From Prevotella sp. (lineage in GTDB: Bacteria; Bacteroidota; Bacteroidia; Bacteroidales; Bacteroidaceae), in the NCBI GenBank assembly GCA_015060485.1, contig SUYI01000002.1, positions 156,391 to 220,390 on the forward strand: a stretch of DNA of 64,000 nucleotides. Reading direction: 5' to 3'. This document shows positions 47,201 to 53,255 of the stretch, in pieces. Position 1 is the first letter of the stretch; each line of letters opens with the position of its first letter. The notes beneath the pieces are model-generated. The model made no database searches. It saw nothing but the letters and a program-made list of their open reading frames with translations, and was not told the DNA's origin. A program made the position numbers and the translations under genes.

Positions 47201-47278
47201 AGCTACCTTCGCGACGTCACCGAAAGCAGTATCCTGCTGTCTAACCAACATCTTTGGTGGCTCAAGCGGAAATTATAG
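44246..47278 (+). CDS. large secreted protein: beta-helix plus DUF6298-like TIM-barrel region
   Basis: A 1010-residue secreted protein (signal peptide ending PSVAQ). Residues about 50-450 form a pectate-lyase-superfamily beta-helix (GVVLRGSGRDKTILRKKG, VQECGVENLTLESDYDHSRP, RMVNFRHFAGSAVVI). Residues about 665-960 look like a glycosidase-type TIM barrel (WYFWRLQQFAKKAESIGILL, NVIHSIGEEFTGPLHFVQFW, DIIDIEQWFYHDKGEY), as in DUF6298. The two parts are joined by a linker with a CACCTCT repeat (ISLTSHLSPLTSEL). It is probably a two-headed enzyme or an enzyme with a binding helix, acting on pectin. The family name is from memory and less certain than the fold. Confidence 0.78.
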   Translation: MRQYILVLSVLLTAILPSVAQEVPMDYSFCGYHRSEVPIPSAKVVVYVEPVAGDNSALIQGAIDYLSMLKPDKQTGLRGAVLLAEGTYELNEPLRIRTSGVVLRGSGRDKTILRKKGYDRGALLYMEGTHDILTKDTLTVSDTKAGAISVIVQGGFSALKQGARLAVCRPSTQEWIDAMGCASFGGGKRMGYWAWHPGDIDLRWNRQVLEVQGAEITLDAPITCSIDERWGGAKAIIYEHRGLVQECGVENLTLESDYDHSRPMDEDHCWDGVYVADAENCWVRMVNFRHFAGSAVVIQKSAQQITVEDCKSLEPVSEIGGFRRRPFLTFGEMTLFQRCYSEHGINDFAVGHTAAGPNAFVQCESFESLGPSGAISSWAPGILFDIVNIDGNDIVFKNWELEKFGAGWSTANSTMWQSTASGLFCYSPDSLNCNISHGCWGQIQGNGDYTEMNEHVKPYSLFAAQLENRLGRSVDEQCRTLERNTNASSSPTIDEAIQLAEEAMKPRVSMLMWIDSAVFKGDISKGKLKPFVYKETPVRDFHTYHYAIQNGWLTLNKAVLVGGKHQTPWWNGRTTDAYMDKAKYALTRFVPGQERTGGTDRIDSVVAQMQRNHTLLFSQNYGLWTDRRRDDHERIRRKDGDAWAPFFEQPFARVGISLTSHLSPLTSELAWDGMSKYDLTKLNKWYFWRLQQFAKKAESIGILLKNQHYFQHNILEAGAHWVDCPWRTANNVNNTPFLEPVNFTGDKRIFTATLFYDVTNPTLRELHRQYIRQSLDAFKGQPNVIHSIGEEFTGPLHFVQFWLDVIAEWEQENGPVLVDLAVNKDVQDAILNDPVRSKIVDIIDIEQWFYHDKGEYAPEGGVNMAPRQYARKIRAGSARFEDVYRAVSEYRQQYPDKAVVYSAQKAPELCWASLLAGGSCAAIPVIDKAFLEELSLMAPRPSDSQGVYLLEGPNGFLVYNDADYTLDLKSGKYALYQIDRKTGNISYLRDVTESSILLSNQHLWWLKRKL
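46216..46250 (+). repeat. CTCACCTCT repeat at an interdomain linker
   Basis: Three to four copies of CACCTCT/CACTTCT are translated as SLTSHLSPLTSE between the two domains of the large secreted protein. Confidence 0.75.
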
Positions 47279-47338
47279 TATTACTTGGCAAAGATACAAA
47301 ATTTTCCTGACTTTATTCGTTTATTCGAAATTAATTCG

Positions 47339-47346
47339 TATATTTG
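47339..47346 (+). promoter_or_regulatory. -7 promoter element upstream of MNT/HEPN pair
   Basis: TATATTTG matches TAnnTTTG; the -33 box is weak. It is 154 bp before the antitoxin ATG, leaving a long leader that contains the palindrome at 47443. Confidence 0.5.
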
Positions 47347-47442
47347 CACTCAGAAGTAACAGTTAACACGAAGTTAAATCCTTTAAAACGTAGTTGCTAA
47401 TGACATAGAAACGAGATGAATGAACGCTACAAACCTTTTGGA

Positions 47443-47457
47443 TGAGGCCCAGCCTCA
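47443..47457. promoter_or_regulatory. palindrome, putative operator of MNT/HEPN operon
   Basis: TGAGGC-CCA-GCCTCA is a perfect 6-bp inverted repeat with a 3-bp centre, 43 bp before the MNT gene. A tiny frame of 18 codons (47420-47476) overlaps it and could be a leader peptide, but nothing else supports that. Confidence 0.5.
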
Positions 47458-47500
47458 CGAGGTCACAGAGAGATAATAAATCAAATTAGCATTAAAGCAG

Positions 47501-47803
47501 ATGAAAACGACTAGCGAATATATCAACCTCATAAAGGCTCACTCCGACGAGATACGCACCCAGTTCGGAGTCAAGACGTTACGGCTATTCGGCTCTGTGT
47601 CTCGTGGAGAACAACACGAAGGTAGCGATGTGGACGTTTGTGTGGAGATGGAGCCGCGCATCCTGCTGATTGTTCGCTTACAGCGGTTTCTGGAAGAAAC
47701 GCTTCAGTGTCCTGTAGACGTTATAAGAATGCATAAGCATATGAATCCCTTTTTACTTCAAAATATTGAGCACGATGGAATTTACGTCATTGGAGAAGCG
47801 TAA
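47501..47803 (+). CDS. MNT-type nucleotidyltransferase antitoxin (MntA-like)
   Basis: A 100-residue minimal nucleotidyltransferase. The active-site motif is GSVSRGEQHEGSDVDV, with G31-S32 and metal-binding D43 and D45. MntA antitoxins silence their HEPN partner by AMPylating a Tyr near its RNase site. The gene overlaps the HEPN gene by 29 bp, the standard order for this type VII toxin-antitoxin system. Confidence 0.9.
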   Translation: MKTTSEYINLIKAHSDEIRTQFGVKTLRLFGSVSRGEQHEGSDVDVCVEMEPRILLIVRLQRFLEETLQCPVDVIRMHKHMNPFLLQNIEHDGIYVIGEA

Positions 47804-48158
47804 CCGTATCAAGTACACGCTTGAGCAAATCAACACGGCTATCAATCAGTTGAAGGAGTGGAATGAGGACGTAAAGAATGCGGATGATTTCTACCTTTCG
47901 TCCTCTGGGATGCAAAAACTGGCTGCTAACAGTATGCTTATTGAGGCCATCGGTGAAGGCATCCGGCAGATTGATGAACATTCTGACGGTAAACTGCTGC
48001 CAGAACGTTCAGATATTCCTTGGAAAGATATTATCGGTATGAGAAACCGAATTGCCCACGGCTATTTTGAGGTTGACGCAGAACTGGTGCTTGCCACCAT
48101 CAAGAACGACCTCGACCCACTACAGGATGCTATTCAATATTTTTTAGAGACAATATAG
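47775..48158 (+). CDS. HepT-like HEPN ribonuclease toxin
   Basis: A 127-residue all-helical HEPN protein. The RX4HXY motif is complete: R90, H95 and Y97 in RNRIAHGYF; Y97 is the expected AMPylation target. HEPN toxins of this group cleave RNA and are held inactive by the MNT partner. The ATG at 47775 is chosen over a TTG at 47766. All key residues are present, so it looks functional. Confidence 0.9.
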   Translation: MEFTSLEKRNRIKYTLEQINTAINQLKEWNEDVKNADDFYLSSSGMQKLAANSMLIEAIGEGIRQIDEHSDGKLLPERSDIPWKDIIGMRNRIAHGYFEVDAELVLATIKNDLDPLQDAIQYFLETI

Positions 48159-48258
48159 TCTCTCCCTCTCGTCTCCACCGCTCTGACGGTGGCAGGATAC
48201 ACATTAATAATATTAACTTACAGATTAGCGTTTCTGTTCGTACTTATACATAGATATT

Positions 48259-48429
48259 GAGCTTTCAGCTCTTGTTCTTTGGAATCGAATACCGCCAAAT
48301 CATTCGCACAAAAGAACAAGCAGATGAAAGTTCACGCTTGATAGGCGTGGACTATTCGTGCTTGTTTTGTGCAGGTCACTTGGCGGTAACCAGATTCCAG
48401 ATAAGTTATGAGTGGTTCCGCCTTTTTTT
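48259..48429 (+). ncRNA. highly structured RNA / putative attenuator upstream of lipoprotein gene
   Basis: Nested helices are visible directly. P1 is GGAATC (48281-48286) with GATTCC (48393-48398). P2 is TACCGCCAA (48290-48298) with TTGGCGGTA (48380-48388), 9 perfect pairs. P3 is GCACAAAA-GAA-CAAGCA (48306-48322) with TGCTTGTTTTGTGC (48359-48372), 14 pairs with a 3-nt bulge. P4 is TTCACGC (48331-48337) with GCGTGGA (48345-48351). A small hairpin GAGCT-TTC-AGCTC (48259-48271) precedes them. The 3' arm of P2 also pairs downstream (GGCGGTAACCA 48382-48392 with TGGTTCCGCC 48413-48422), followed by T7, forming a terminator that excludes P2. It ends 15 nt before a lipoprotein ATG. It could be a riboswitch-like leader or a separate small RNA; the ligand is unknown. 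Confidence 0.75.
48382..48429 (+). terminator. terminator arm of the structured RNA
   Basis: GGCGGTAACCA (48382-48392) pairs with TGGTTCCGCC (48413-48422), with a small bulge and a 20-nt loop, directly followed by TTTTTTT (48423-48429). The left arm is shared with helix P2, so only one of the two can form. Confidence 0.7.
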
Positions 48430-48444
48430 AAATTTTAAACAACG

Positions 48445-48882
48445 ATGAAGAAAATTCAATTTAGTGTGTTTGCCATGATGATTTTGGCATTAGTGTGTGG
48501 TTTCACTTCGTGTGGTAGTGATGATGATGATAATAATGGTGGAAGTAGTTCATACAACCTTACTGACGAAGAGGCTGTGACAGCATTACAAGGCACTTGG
48601 AGTGTGAAAGTAACTGAGTATGACGAAGAAGAAGGCGATGATAATTGGATTGAGACTTGGGTTGTACAAGGGAATAATCTTACTACTACAGAAGATAACT
48701 ATACCTATAAGAGCATTTTTACCATTAAGAATGGCATTATTGCCTTTGGTGATCCAGTTTATTTCGATCGGAACAATGAAAAACATCGTTTTATCAAACT
48801 TACATCAAATTATTTTGAAACAAGCGATGCAGAATTCAACAATGGCAAAATATGTATAAAAATGGTTGGTACAAAAAAATAG
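48445..48882 (+). CDS. lipocalin-like small lipoprotein
   Basis: A 145-residue lipoprotein (lipobox GFTSCGSD, Cys 23) with a Ser/Asp/Asn-rich linker (GSDDDDNNGGSSS). A domain then starts LTDEEAVTALQGTWSVKVTEY, the usual opening of lipocalin-like proteins in Bacteroidetes. AT-rich compared with the CAZyme genes. It directly follows the structured RNA, which may control it. The ligand is unknown. Confidence 0.75.
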   Translation: MKKIQFSVFAMMILALVCGFTSCGSDDDDNNGGSSSYNLTDEEAVTALQGTWSVKVTEYDEEEGDDNWIETWVVQGNNLTTTEDNYTYKSIFTIKNGIIAFGDPVYFDRNNEKHRFIKLTSNYFETSDAEFNNGKICIKMVGTKK

Positions 48883-48917
48883 GATATAATTTCACATGAA
48901 TAAAAAGTAATAATAAA

Positions 48918-48952
48918 TAAGTGCAAACAGGGAACTTAACAATGTTTGCTTA
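48918..48952 (+). terminator. hairpin after the lipocalin-like gene
   Basis: TAAG-T-GCAAACA (48918-48929) pairs with TGTTTGCTTA (48943-48952), leaving one bulged T. There is no strong T-run, so termination is uncertain. Confidence 0.4.
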
Positions 48953-49007
48953 TGATTCATTATTTATTTCTTAAAGGTTGTGCCCGACACGTATAAGGGA
49001 AGTTAAA

Positions 49008-49490
49008 ATGAATAGTTTAGCACGTTTAATAGTGGCTGTAGCAATTATGCTTTGTGGAACAACAATAGCCAATGCCCAAAGTACAGTTTATGTATTCATG
49101 CGTTCAGCAATCAATGCAGATTGTGTTATGGCTATTAATGGTGGCGAACCTTTTGAGATTCGTGGACCGCTGAAAAAAACAATGATGAATCTTAGTGGTC
49201 CAGAACCCAACAGGTTCTACCATCCTGCAAAGAAAAAGATAGTCTTAAAAGAAGAAGGGAAGGCACTTTTTAGTGCAAAATATACATTTTACGCTAATAT
49301 GGATAGGAGTAATCCTCGAGATATGGTCGCAGAAATACAATTGAATCTTTCCGAAGGTTCAGTTCACTATGTAAAGTTGAGTTTCAAAGGTATGAATGAT
49401 GTTCAACTTAAGGAAGTTGAAGAAAAGGAAGGATTGAAACTTCTGAAAGATAAGAAGTATAAGGAATTACCAGAATTCATAGAACAATAG
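49008..49490 (+). CDS. secreted hypothetical protein, 160 aa
   Basis: The ATG at 49008 gives a clear signal peptide (MNSLARLIVAVAIMLCG ... ANAQ); an upstream frame to 48978 is not needed. The mature part is a beta-rich domain (STVYVFMRSAINADCVMAI, KYTFYANMDRS, VHYVKLSFKGMND) ending in a Lys/Glu-rich helix. No family is recognised with confidence; the pattern loosely recalls DUF2846-type small secreted proteins. It lies 8 bp before the MORN-repeat gene and shares its AT-rich base composition, so the two are probably one unit. Confidence 0.75.
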   Translation: MNSLARLIVAVAIMLCGTTIANAQSTVYVFMRSAINADCVMAINGGEPFEIRGPLKKTMMNLSGPEPNRFYHPAKKKIVLKEEGKALFSAKYTFYANMDRSNPRDMVAEIQLNLSEGSVHYVKLSFKGMNDVQLKEVEEKEGLKLLKDKKYKELPEFIEQ

Positions 49491-49498
49491 ACACCATA

Positions 49499-50581
49499 AT
49501 GAAGAAATGCTTATTTGTGTTGTCTTTCACTCTAACAAGTTCGCTAGCCTTTGCACAGGCAGGGTTGGCGAATTTGTTCTCCAAATCTTTTGAGATAGTC
49601 AATGAAAAGAGTGGAAGGGAGCGTTTTAAAGGCCAAATTCTTAAAGGGAAACGTAATGGTATGGGAGCCATACTTACTAAGAAGGGTGTTGTGTACATTG
49701 GAGATTTCTATCGTGATGAGATGACAGGTATAGGCATAATGATTGCTGCAGATGGTACTTCTGTAGAAAATTGTGAGGACTGTGTGGTTTATGTTGGCAA
49801 TTGGAAAGAAGGACGTAAATCTGGATTTGGAAAATGCTATGATATAGACGGCAATATTATCTACAAAGGTCAATTCTCCGATGGTAAACCAACAGGTTCA
49901 TATCCTTCTAATCAGTCGAATGAGAATGATCGTCAACTCTCCTTGTTAGATTTAGACAATAACAATTTATTTCTTGGTGAAACTATCAATGGGATTCCAA
50001 ATGGATTGGGTGTTGTCCTTTACCCGGATGGAGCTCTTTGGTTTCACTTGTTTAAAGATGGTGTCGCCAAAGGTATTGGTTTATATGCTGCATATGATGG
50101 CGAATGGCAGACACTAAAATGGGAAAAAGGAGAGGCTGTAGCTGTTAGTTCTTCTGAATACTACAGACAAGTAGACAAAGCAAGAAAAGCGTCATTAAGA
50201 AATGCCCTGATAGGTGTATTGAATGAGTTTAATGAGGCTATGGAACAGCAACAAGCAATCTTTAATGCTGGTCATGTCTCTGGTTCTATAGGGGCAGAAG
50301 TAGACGCAAATGATGCTAGCAGTAACAACTCTCATTCTGCTTCTGTAAAAAGTGGCAAGTGTAAAGATTGTGCTGGGAATGGCAAATGTTCAGGCGGAAC
50401 TAAACCTTCTTCACGTTATCATTGTCATGGTTCTAAAAAATGCGGATATTGCCAAGGGGATGGTTTTATCATCTCTGCAGGTAATCATGTTACATGTAGC
50501 AGGTGTAAAGGGGGAAAAAAATGTACATATTGTAATGGTACAGGCAAATGCTCAACATGTGGAGGAAGTGGAAAGGTGTGA
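49499..50581 (+). CDS. secreted MORN-repeat protein with Cys-rich zinc-finger-like tail
   Basis: A 360-residue secreted protein (signal peptide ending AFAQ). Residues about 35-205 contain MORN-type repeats (GKRNGMGAILTKKGVVYIGDF, YVGNWKEGRKSGFGKCYD, NGIPNGLGVVLYPDGALWF). Residues about 287-360 are a Cys/Gly-rich module with CKDCAGNGKC, CGYCQGDG, CSRCKGGKKC, CTYCNGTG and CSTCGGSG, as in DnaJ-type zinc fingers. MORN repeats often bind lipid or act as scaffolds. This combination, exported across the inner membrane, is unusual. Function unknown. Confidence 0.85.
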   Translation: MKKCLFVLSFTLTSSLAFAQAGLANLFSKSFEIVNEKSGRERFKGQILKGKRNGMGAILTKKGVVYIGDFYRDEMTGIGIMIAADGTSVENCEDCVVYVGNWKEGRKSGFGKCYDIDGNIIYKGQFSDGKPTGSYPSNQSNENDRQLSLLDLDNNNLFLGETINGIPNGLGVVLYPDGALWFHLFKDGVAKGIGLYAAYDGEWQTLKWEKGEAVAVSSSEYYRQVDKARKASLRNALIGVLNEFNEAMEQQQAIFNAGHVSGSIGAEVDANDASSNNSHSASVKSGKCKDCAGNGKCSGGTKPSSRYHCHGSKKCGYCQGDGFIISAGNHVTCSRCKGGKKCTYCNGTGKCSTCGGSGKV

Positions 50582-50663
50582 ATTTGAAAAGGCGAGCCTC
50601 AATCACGCTTAGAGAATGGAGTGATCAGAGGTCGGTTCCTCTGGTCACTTTTTCTTGGTATTT

Positions 50664-51314
50664 TTATTCCCTGCGCACCCAGACTTTGTGGGAGGCGGCG
50701 CCTTTAGGCTTGATGCCTGAGGAGAGGTCAGCGACGAGTCTGGCGAGTTCGCGGGAGGCGGAGCTATAGCTGAGGCGGTTAAGATTGGCGTATTCTTGCA
50801 GGGTGATGAAGCCGTGACGGTCGATATGGCTCAATGCACGTTGCAGACGTTCCTCTGGGGTATAAGGCGAGGGAGAAGAAGGATTGCCGGTTGTGCGCTC
50901 GAAGGAGTTCTCTTTATTGATGGCATCCACCAAACGCTTGTCTACCTTGAAATTCACACCCTTGACTCTTACATGGTGGTATTTCTTCTTGGAGCCAGTT
51001 TCCTGGGTTTCTTGAGCATCCTGTTGATTAGCGGTTTCCGTCTCGTTGTCGGCAAATCCCAGCGATAGCGAGAATACACCTAAGTTATCGATTTTCATTG
51101 TGTGCCCCAGCGGCAGATACGACTTCATGACGACGGCCAGCGTATCGAGCACACCTCGGACTGTCGCTTCGCTGAAGACTGGTGAATTGGTGTGGACAAG
51201 TTCAACGACTTTGTCGTAGTCGAACTCTGTGTAGACCTGCATCTTAGGGAATGTCTTCCCTTCGCTGCCATTACCCATTCCTGCGGGCATTTCCTTTAGT
51301 ACATAATTTGCCAT
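50664..51314 (-). CDS. HU/IHF-like DNA-binding protein fused to a winged-helix domain
   Basis: A 216-residue protein. Residues about 1-125 follow the HU-like fold used by Bacteroidetes DNA-binding proteins (VRGVLDTLAVVMKSYLPLGHTMKIDNLGVF). A linker (about 130-150) leads to a C-terminal HTH (about 150-216, ERLQRALSHIDRHGFITLQEYANLNRLSYSSASRELARL). HU-like nucleoid proteins bend DNA; the extra HTH suggests sequence-specific action. Four 21-bp repeats lie in its leader. It may regulate itself through them. Confidence 0.83.
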   Translation of the reverse strand: MANYVLKEMPAGMGNGSEGKTFPKMQVYTEFDYDKVVELVHTNSPVFSEATVRGVLDTLAVVMKSYLPLGHTMKIDNLGVFSLSLGFADNETETANQQDAQETQETGSKKKYHHVRVKGVNFKVDKRLVDAINKENSFERTTGNPSSPSPYTPEERLQRALSHIDRHGFITLQEYANLNRLSYSSASRELARLVADLSSGIKPKGAASHKVWVRRE

Positions 51315-51336
51315 ACTATAAATATATTTTTTATTT

Positions 51337-51420
51337 CACGACTTGCAATCTATATTGCACGTCCTGCAATGTAAATTGCACGACCTGCAATGTATATCCC
51401 ACGACCTGCAATTAAATTTT
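51337..51420 (-). repeat. four 21-bp tandem repeats in the HU-like gene leader
   Basis: Units start at 51337, 51358, 51379 and 51400, with consensus CACGACCTGCAATGTAAATTG on the plus strand. Adjacent units create ATTGCA-N5-TGCAAT inverted repeats. They lie between a minus-strand promoter and the ATG, so they are transcribed and could act as DNA operators or as a series of RNA hairpins. Confidence 0.88.
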
Positions 51421-51424
51421 GATG

Positions 51425-51457
51425 CAAAGATACAAATATTTTTTGAAAAGCCTCCAA
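51425..51457 (-). promoter_or_regulatory. promoter of HU-like gene
   Basis: Minus strand: TATCTTTG (51425-51432) with TTGG 21 nt upstream. The transcript would begin just before the four 21-bp repeats. Confidence 0.6.
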
Positions 51458-51483
51458 TGCAGCGACGCAGTGTGGACAAAATC

Positions 51484-52122
51484 TTACATCCTGAACTGGT
51501 AGCCAAGGGTGAGCCACAAGGAGTTACTACGCCAGGTTTCGTCCAGCACCTGGTGGTTACAAAGGTTGGTCAATCCTATATTGTAACGTAAGTCGGCCAC
51601 CCAATTGTGAAACTCGTAAGAGATGCCGGCAGGAATGGAGATGCCCACACGATGGAAAGAGTTCGTGTTGGTTGCTGTATTACCCATCAGCGTTTCCTTG
51701 CCCTGCAAAAGATAGGCTACCTGCATACCTGCTTTTAAAGACAGACCTGGCAACATGTTGGGCTCTACATAGAAGTTCACCATAACGGGAACGTTCAGGA
51801 AGTGCAGCGACTGCTTCCATTCTTCCACATCATCTTTTTCATCGAACAGAAAACCCTCATTGGAATACATCAATCCTATGGAAATGCCTAATTGCGACCA
51901 CATCTGATATTGCGTTTCCACACCAGCTGTCAGGCCCCATTTGTGCTTCGCTTTCATTGATTCCGTCTTCCCGTTGCCGTCCAAATACAGCACGCCGTCC
52001 ACCGAGAGGACTGATGAGTTAATACCTACATGTGGGGTGATGCTCCACGTACCTGTTTCTTGTTGTGCCTTGACTCCGAGGAAGGAAGTCAAAAAGAGAA
52101 ATAATAGTTTGATTCGTGTCAT
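51484..52122 (-). CDS. outer-membrane beta-barrel protein (PorT-like/OMP_b-brl)
   Basis: A 212-residue protein with a signal peptide (ending GVKAQ) and alternating amphipathic strands ending in an aromatic-rich C-terminus (SLWLTLGYQFRM), as in 8-stranded outer-membrane barrels of the PorT/OMP_b-brl_2 group. GISIGLMYSNEGFLFDE and FLNVPVMVNFYVEP are typical strands. Function unknown. It is divergent from the sigma factor gene across a 247-bp gap that holds the sigma promoter. Confidence 0.8.
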   Translation of the reverse strand: MTRIKLLFLFLTSFLGVKAQQETGTWSITPHVGINSSVLSVDGVLYLDGNGKTESMKAKHKWGLTAGVETQYQMWSQLGISIGLMYSNEGFLFDEKDDVEEWKQSLHFLNVPVMVNFYVEPNMLPGLSLKAGMQVAYLLQGKETLMGNTATNTNSFHRVGISIPAGISYEFHNWVADLRYNIGLTNLCNHQVLDETWRSNSLWLTLGYQFRM

Positions 52123-52295
52123 GATAAACTGCTTTTTATTAATAACGCTGACAAAAGTTTTTTATTGTCTTAACAAGATAGACTCTAAAACAATTAACGA
52201 TGGGTCTCACCCCCCAGCATGTCCTAATACGAATTATTTCAAAGCACCCGTATAATTCTGGTTTTTCTCACTCTTTTCCTTTTTTTAACTTTTAT

Positions 52296-52329
52296 TTTGC
52301 AGGTAGTTTTGCTTTTTTCCTTAACTTTG
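52296..52329 (+). promoter_or_regulatory. promoter of ECF sigma factor gene
   Basis: TTTG (52296-52299), a 22-nt spacer, and TAACTTTG (52322-52329), 40 bp before the ATG. The surrounding sequence is T-rich. Confidence 0.65.
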
Positions 52330-52369
52330 CAGCCGTAAACAAACTACTATCGATTTATACTAAACTACT

Positions 52370-52927
52370 ATGGTGCCAAGTAAATTAAGGATCCGCACCC
52401 AGCAATTGGTGGCACAATTCTGTTCCGGTGACGATCAGGCGTATGCTGAACTGTACGATATGTACGTTCAGATGCTTTACAATTATGGTCTGAAAATGAC
52501 CAATGACCAGGAACTCCTAAAAGATTGTATTCATGATGTTTTCGTGAAGGTGTACTTGAAACGCAACGACAAGAATGCCATTAATAATCTATGTTCCTAT
52601 TTGCTGATCTCGTTGAAAAACAGGTTGTTAGATGAATTCCGACGTCAGACGTTCACAACGCCAAACGAAGTGGAAGAGTACGAATATCGCCGTGCTGCGG
52701 AAGATGTGGAGAAGGACTATCTTTGTCAGGAACGCTATTTGTTACAGACCGAACGCGTGGCATATCTGATGCAGAATCTGACTCGTCGTCAGCGACAGGC
52801 AATTACCTTATATTATTTAGAAGAGCGCAAGTATGACGAGATATGCAAAATCATGCAGATGAACTATCACTCCGTGCGTAACCTGATGCACCGCGGGATG
52901 CTGAAACTGCGTGAGGCGGCGATGTAA
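52370..52927 (+). CDS. ECF-type RNA polymerase sigma factor
   Basis: A 185-residue sigma-70 family protein. Region 2 covers about 15-85 (DDQAYAELYDMYVQMLYNYGLKM ... LKDCIHDVFVKVYLKR) and region 4 about 125-180 (LTRRQRQAITLYYLEERKYDEICKIMQMNYHSVRNLMHRGMLKL). In Bacteroidetes such sigma factors usually pair with a FecR-type anti-sigma factor and control a surface transporter. Here only an 86-residue protein follows. Confidence 0.93.
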   Translation: MVPSKLRIRTQQLVAQFCSGDDQAYAELYDMYVQMLYNYGLKMTNDQELLKDCIHDVFVKVYLKRNDKNAINNLCSYLLISLKNRLLDEFRRQTFTTPNEVEEYEYRRAAEDVEKDYLCQERYLLQTERVAYLMQNLTRRQRQAITLYYLEERKYDEICKIMQMNYHSVRNLMHRGMLKLREAAM

Positions 52928-52990
52928 TATTTTCTTCTTATTTCTGATTACAAAGTACAAAGTGTATCGTCTTTATAATAACTAAAAACG

Positions 52991-53251
52991 ATGCATGTGA
53001 AAAGACAAATATATACAAAGGTGGAACAGTTCCTGCGTGACGATGATTTCATTCGTTACGTGTTGGATTGTTCGCCTGACGAGGAATCTTATTGGGTTTC
53101 GTACTTGTCTGCTGCTCCTCAGGTCCGCTCGGCCTATCTGAAGGCCTACGATATTCTTGTGCATCTTGACGATTGCCAGTTGTTGACCCCTGAACAGGCA
53201 GAAGCACTCAAGAAACGCATCTTCAACACGCTTCGTACCAAGGTAAACTGA
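52991..53251 (+). CDS. small protein after ECF sigma, possible stub anti-sigma
   Basis: An 86-residue soluble protein: MHVKRQIYTKVEQFLRDDDF, then IRYVLDCSPDEESYWVSYLS and a C-terminal helix (LTPEQAEALKKRIFNTL). The middle resembles the cytoplasmic N-terminal part of FecR-type anti-sigma factors (the FI..W...P motif style), but the membrane helix and FecR periplasmic domain are absent. It may be a minimal cytoplasmic anti-sigma factor or a remnant. It lies 63 bp after the sigma gene on the same strand. Confidence 0.7.
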   Translation: MHVKRQIYTKVEQFLRDDDFIRYVLDCSPDEESYWVSYLSAAPQVRSAYLKAYDILVHLDDCQLLTPEQAEALKKRIFNTLRTKVN

Positions 53252-53255
53252 CACG

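Noticed and set aside
24523..47278. Complete polysaccharide utilisation locus
   Set aside because: No SusC/SusD homologue or hybrid two-component regulator was found, so I call it a CAZyme cluster only.
47420..47476. 18-codon leader peptide before the MNT gene
   Set aside because: The frame is too short to support and has no clear ribosome site; it is mentioned only with the palindrome.
48259..48429. Integron attC site
   Set aside because: The length and palindromic form would fit, but the RYYYAAC/GTTRRRY core pair is missing and no integrase or cassette array is present.
48259..48429. Retron msr-msd or known riboswitch (cobalamin, TPP, SAM)
   Set aside because: No reverse transcriptase is nearby, and none of the signature motifs of those riboswitches is visible.
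51343..51591. 82-codon plus-strand frame starting in the 21-bp repeats
   Set aside because: Its first half is only translated repeat, and its second half is antisense to the outer-membrane barrel gene.
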